Below, piece after piece: positions 6,819 through 8,954 of a stretch of DNA of 8,954 bases (its first letter is position 1; each line of letters opens with the position of its first letter). Made by a program: the position numbers and the translations under genes. A model generated the notes under the pieces. That model saw only the letters and a list, made by a program, of their open reading frames with translations, did not search any database and had not been told where the DNA came from. This DNA comes from an uncultured Gemmatimonadota bacterium (GTDB taxonomy: Bacteria; Gemmatimonadota; Gemmatimonadetes; Longimicrobiales; Gaopeijiaceae): positions 1 through 8,954 of the forward strand of contig CAKZOQ010000029.1 in NCBI GenBank assembly GCA_937136445.1, in the 5' to 3' direction.

Positions 6819-7259
6819 ATGTCGGAGCGGAGGGTCACCTGGCGGGATCGCTATCCCGAGGGCGACGTCACGTGCATCCGGTGCCTCCAGGTCTACGACG
6901 TCATGGAGCTCGACCGGCTCCTCTGGTGTGACGAATGCCAGACGAAGGCACGGGAGCGGGCTGGCGAGTGGGGGTGGCTCCTGGGCTTCGTCTTCGCCGG
7001 CGGACTGGGGATGTACGTCTGGTTCACCATCCGGCCCTCGGCGGACCTCATCCCCCTGGCCTGGATCGCCACCTTCATCACCGCGGTCTGGATCGGGGCC
7101 CGGGTGAGCAAGGAGTTCGTCTACGGAGCCATGCGGTTCCGGAACACCCGAGCGGTGGAGGCCCGTCCGCCCTCGCTGGAGGAGCTGGGATCCGAACCCG
7201 GACCCGGCGATCCCGACGGACCCGCCCCGCCGGAATCCGACCCCCGGGTGGAGGGCTGA
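6819..7259 (+). CDS. Small zinc-ribbon membrane protein of unknown function
   Basis: The product has 146 residues. An N-terminal zinc ribbon has two CxxC knuckles, CIRC (C19, C22) and CDEC (C37, C40), 14 residues apart. It is followed by a short basic helix and two predicted membrane helices (about 51-70 and 77-94) joined by a short loop with IRPSAD. A basic stretch (RFRNTR, 106-111) and an acidic, Pro/Gly-rich tail (about 117-146) end the protein. With no signal peptide and an even number of helices, the ribbon and tail should both face the cytoplasm (inference from the positive residues around them). I do not recognise a named family. It starts 24 nt after the IDH stop and ends before a terminator-like hairpin, so it is probably the last gene of that transcript. 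A role in redox or metal sensing, or in holding a partner at the membrane, would be a guess. Confidence 0.85.
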   Translation: MSERRVTWRDRYPEGDVTCIRCLQVYDVMELDRLLWCDECQTKARERAGEWGWLLGFVFAGGLGMYVWFTIRPSADLIPLAWIATFITAVWIGARVSKEFVYGAMRFRNTRAVEARPPSLEELGSEPGPGDPDGPAPPESDPRVEG

Positions 7260-7285
7260 CGCCCGGCCCTCGCGTCGTCCGGCCC

Positions 7286-7309
7286 GCGCCGACCCCCCGG
7301 TCGGTGTTT
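7286..7309 (+). terminator. Terminator-like hairpin after the zinc-ribbon gene
   Basis: CCGACC (7289-7294) and GGTCGG (7299-7304) form a perfect 6-bp GC stem with a CCCC loop. In RNA it extends by three more pairs outwards (two G-U and one C-G, 7286-7288 with 7305-7307). It is followed only by a short U-rich run (the three T of 7307-7309, then C), so as an intrinsic terminator it is weak. Its position, 27 nt after the stop codon, fits the end of the msrB-to-zinc-ribbon transcript. Confidence 0.4.
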
Positions 7310-7352
7310 CACCGGGTGTTTCAACGCTCCTCGGCAGCGTTTCCTGAAACGC
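7304..7352 (+). repeat. Repeated G(T/C)GTTTC heptamers, the last one in a perfect palindrome
   Basis: GTGTTTC occurs at 7304-7310 and 7316-7322 (12 bp apart, inside a 9-bp direct repeat GGTGTTTCA at 7303-7311 and 7315-7323). GCGTTTC occurs at 7337-7343, and its inverted copy GAAACGC at 7346-7352. The last two make a perfect 7-bp inverted repeat with a CT centre. The array looks like a set of operator half-sites, but the same bases also form an RNA stem, and sequence alone does not separate the two readings. Confidence 0.5.
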
Positions 7353-7354
7353 CC
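7314..7354 (+). other. Long imperfect hairpin in the intergenic region
   Basis: GGGTGTTTCA (7314-7323) pairs with TGAAACGCCC (7345-7354) over 10 bp with a single G-U. ACGCT (7324-7328) pairs with AGCGT (7336-7340) above a 4-nt bulge (7341-7344), closed by a 7-nt loop. No U-run follows, so it is not a classical terminator. It may be a leader-RNA structure for the spondin gene or a 3' stem of the upstream transcript. The strand given is that of the flanking genes. Confidence 0.5.
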
Positions 7355-7393
7355 CCCGACGGCCTCGCGTGCCCTTCTTGAGGCCACCTTATC

Positions 7394-7424
7394 CGTTGTG
7401 CGCCAACGTGTTCCGGACGTTGGC
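7394..7424 (+). promoter_or_regulatory. Two overlapping, mutually exclusive hairpins (attenuator-like)
   Basis: CAACG at 7404-7408 can pair upstream with CGTTG (7394-7398; 5 bp, 5-nt loop). Alternatively, as part of GCCAACGT (7402-7409), it can pair downstream with ACGTTGGC (7417-7424; 8 bp, 7-nt loop). Both stems are perfect and cannot form together. The second could also act as a DNA dyad. Function is inferred only from geometry and from its position before the spondin-domain gene. Confidence 0.35.
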
Positions 7425-7430
7425 CCGCCC

Positions 7431-7496
7431 CGTACGACCCATGGCACGAAGGTTGTCCCTTCAAAGCGGCGTACGACCCCGGCGACTCGCGCCGCT
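7431..7496 (+). repeat. 10-bp direct repeat and hairpins in the leader of the spondin gene
   Basis: CGTACGACCC occurs at 7431-7440 and again at 7470-7479, 39 bp apart. Between and after the copies are a small hairpin GAAGG/CCTTC (7448-7452 with 7458-7462) and a 7-bp perfect stem AGCGGCG/CGCCGCT (7465-7471 with 7490-7496, 18-nt loop) that places the second repeat copy at its base and loop. No confident -35/-10 pair for the spondin gene was found in this region. The repeat may be a protein-binding site or part of a structured leader. Confidence 0.4.
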
Positions 7497-7528
7497 AGGT
7501 CGGAGCGCACTACGACGAGGGACGAGCC

Positions 7529-8884
7529 ATGACGAAGCGATGGAATCTCTGGAGCGTGTTGGCACTGGCGGTGCTGGGACTGGGGGCCTGTGACGACGAG
7601 GAGGACCCCATGATGCCGCCCATGGTGGAGGAAACGACCTTCCAGGTGACGGTGGAGAACGTCTCGGCGGCCTACGACTTCGCAGCCAGCGGGGTCTTCA
7701 ACACCCCGGCCGGAGCCGCGGCGCCGGGTCCCCTCACGCCGGGTGGGATCTACGAGTTCAGCTTCTCCGCGCCTCCGGGAGCCAGCCTCTCCTTCGTCAC
7801 GATGATGGTCCAGTCCAACGACTTCTTCTATGCGCCGGACGGCGACGGCATCGCCCTCTGGAACGAGGACGGGTCGCAGGTCACCGGGGACGTCACCGGT
7901 CAGGTCCTCCTCTGGGACAGCGGCACCGAGATCAACGAGGAGCCGGGTCTCGGTGAGAACCAGGTCATCCGCCAGAGCGGTCCGGACAGCGGGCCCGTCG
8001 ACCCCGACACCGACGTCCGGCTGGCTCCCGACGTCTACGACAACCTCCCTGCGGTGGAGGAGGTCCTTCGGGTGACCCTCAGCAGCGACGGCCCCACGAG
8101 GTGGACCGCGCGCATCGAGAACGTGGGCACGGCGGAGACCCTCACCACCTCGGACGGCGCCATGCATCCGGTGCCCCTCTCGCCCGGCGTCTTCGTGGTT
8201 CACTCCGGCGCCGACCCCATCTTCACCGCCGGGGAGCCGGACCGGGGCCAGGGCCTGGAGGGGATCGCCGAGGACGGCACCCCCGGCGACCTGGCGAGTG
8301 AGCTCGGGGGACGCACCGGCGTCACCGGCATCCTCTCACCCGGCGCCTGGGCCGTCCATCAGGAGGCCTCGGTCCTCTTCGCCGCCGGCCAGCCGGACTA
8401 CGGCGTCGGCCTGGAGGCCATCGCCGAGGACGGAGACCCCAGCGGCCTCGTCGCCTCCCTGGGGAGCGACGCGGGGGTGAGCTCCGCCGGCGCCTTCAAC
8501 ACGCCCGAAGGAGCCTCCGGACCCGGACCGCTCACGCCTGGCGGCAGCTACAGCTTCGAGCTCATGGCCGTCCCCGGAGATCGACTCTCCTTGGCCACCA
8601 TGTACGTGCAGTCCAACGACCTCTTCTTCGCGCCGGGGGAGCCGGGCATCGACCTCTTCCCCGGAGGCACCGCCGTCAACGGCGACATCACGGGGATGAT
8701 CCTCCTCTGGGACGCCGGCACCGAGGTGAACGAGCGCCCCGGGGTGGGGCTCTTCCAGGCCCCCCGTCAGCCCGGGCCCGACACCGGCACCACCGAGAAC
8801 GGCGACGTCCGCCAGGTGGACGACGGGTACAGCTACGGCGCGGTGGACGCCCGCATCCGCGTCACCATCACACCCGTGGGCTGA
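7529..8884 (+). CDS. Spondin-domain lipoprotein with rearranged tandem modules
   Basis: The product is a 451-residue secreted lipoprotein: basic MTKRW, hydrophobic core (8-18), lipobox LGAC with Cys21, then an acidic DDEED and Met/Pro linker (22-35). The rest resembles the spondin N-terminal domain, an extracellular fold of eukaryotic F-spondin that also occurs in bacteria. Unit 1: opening strand TFQVTVENVS (37-46) and a C-terminal half (about 53-184) with FNTP, GPLTPGG, QSNDFFYAP (95-103) and WDSGTEINEEPG (129-140). Unit 2: strand RWTARIENVG (191-200), two tandem copies of a 52-residue module (LSPG at 217 and 269, each with IAEDG), and a second C-terminal half (319-448) with QSNDLFFAP and WDAGTEVNERPG. 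Unit 1 lacks the LSPG module. The acidic DAGTE/SND segments could bind calcium, as reported for F-spondin. ATG at 7529 follows GAGGGA (7517-7522). A role in adhesion or at the cell surface is inferred. Confidence 0.88.
   Translation: MTKRWNLWSVLALAVLGLGACDDEEDPMMPPMVEETTFQVTVENVSAAYDFAASGVFNTPAGAAAPGPLTPGGIYEFSFSAPPGASLSFVTMMVQSNDFFYAPDGDGIALWNEDGSQVTGDVTGQVLLWDSGTEINEEPGLGENQVIRQSGPDSGPVDPDTDVRLAPDVYDNLPAVEEVLRVTLSSDGPTRWTARIENVGTAETLTTSDGAMHPVPLSPGVFVVHSGADPIFTAGEPDRGQGLEGIAEDGTPGDLASELGGRTGVTGILSPGAWAVHQEASVLFAAGQPDYGVGLEAIAEDGDPSGLVASLGSDAGVSSAGAFNTPEGASGPGPLTPGGSYSFELMAVPGDRLSLATMYVQSNDLFFAPGEPGIDLFPGGTAVNGDITGMILLWDAGTEVNERPGVGLFQAPRQPGPDTGTTENGDVRQVDDGYSYGAVDARIRVTITPVG
7685..8872 (+). 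repeat. Duplicated spondin C-terminal half within the coding sequence
   Basis: Residues 53-184 (7685-8080) and 319-448 (8483-8872) are two copies of the same half-domain. They share FNTP, GPLTPGG, QSND(F/L)F, WD(S/A)GTE(I/V)NE and a closing R(V/I)T(L/I). Their DNA has diverged, so this is an old duplication conserved mainly at the protein level. Confidence 0.8.
8177..8461 (+). repeat. Tandem 52-residue LSPG...IAEDG modules
   Basis: Residues 217-258 (8177-8302) and 269-311 (8333-8461) are adjacent copies. Shared positions include LSPG, VH four to five residues later, (I/L)F.AG.PD, G.GLE.IAEDG and a final L. The period is 52 residues (156 bp). This segment corresponds to the part of the spondin domain that is missing from the protein's first unit. 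Confidence 0.8.
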
Positions 8885-8906
8885 CGACCGCCCGTCGGGG
8901 GCGTCG
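8885..8906 (+). terminator. GC-rich stem directly after the spondin gene stop
   Basis: CGAC-c-GCCC (8885-8893) pairs with GGGC-GTCG (8899-8906) through 8 bp with one bulged C and a GTCGG loop, starting right at the TGA. No U-run follows, so intrinsic termination is uncertain; Rho-dependent termination or 3'-end protection are alternatives. The remaining bases to the window end (8907-8954) show no gene or clear signal. Confidence 0.4.
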
Positions 8907-8954
8907 CGAGCCGCCCTGGAAACGTCCGCCGAAGATGCTCGGGGGTCGGGCCGT

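Noticed and set aside
7300..7360. CRISPR-like repeat array
   Set aside because: The repeated units are only 7-9 bp, unevenly spaced and partly inverted, with no uniform spacers and no cas genes in the window.
7378..7406. TTGAGG as a -35 box for the spondin gene
   Set aside because: The hexamer 17 nt downstream (CGCCAA) is not a -10 box, and other spacings gave nothing better.
7121..8203. A 360-codon minus-strand open frame spanning the intergenic region and the spondin gene
   Set aside because: It crosses a non-coding region and the antisense of a clear lipoprotein gene, and its product is composition-biased without a domain.

Overview
The window is GC-rich DNA with tightly packed bacterial genes: 4-bp start/stop overlaps, GTG and TTG starts, and long open frames on both strands caused by base composition. 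The taxon cannot be proved from 9 kb. A FtsX/MacB-type permease preceded by a small PadR regulator (the 'ADOP' arrangement), several lipoproteins and a spondin-domain lipoprotein with an acidic N-terminus together suggest a Gemmatimonadota-like or related soil/marine bacterium. This is an inference from gene content, not a search result.

Left part, minus strand (1-3802). Read in the direction of transcription it holds a PadR-family regulator (3485-3802), an 878-residue ADOP permease (852-3488) whose GTG start overlaps the PadR stop as GTGA, a small cupin (362-742), and the N-terminal 106 residues of an SDR oxidoreductase that runs off the left edge (1-320). PadR and the permease form a translationally coupled unit behind a short AT-rich promoter/operator-like site (3819-3829). 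The cupin and SDR form a second pair that may have its own promoter.

Right part, plus strand (4005-8884). Divergent from padR are msrB (methionine-R-sulfoxide reductase), a lipoprotein whose TTG start overlaps the msrB stop as TTGA, a second lipoprotein of unknown function, an NAD-type isocitrate dehydrogenase, and a small zinc-ribbon protein with two membrane helices. A 269-nt non-coding stretch (7260-7528) follows, unusually rich in hairpins and short repeats. The last gene is a 451-residue spondin-domain lipoprotein built from rearranged repeat modules. A terminator-like stem lies directly after its stop.

No phage, IS element, CRISPR array, tRNA or rRNA was seen. Most genes belong to known families (permease/regulator pair, MsrB, IDH, SDR, cupin). 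The least explained parts are the structured 7260-7528 intergenic region, the module order of the spondin-domain protein, the small zinc-ribbon membrane protein and the two lipoproteins. I did not find convincing evidence of a wholly new multi-gene system.
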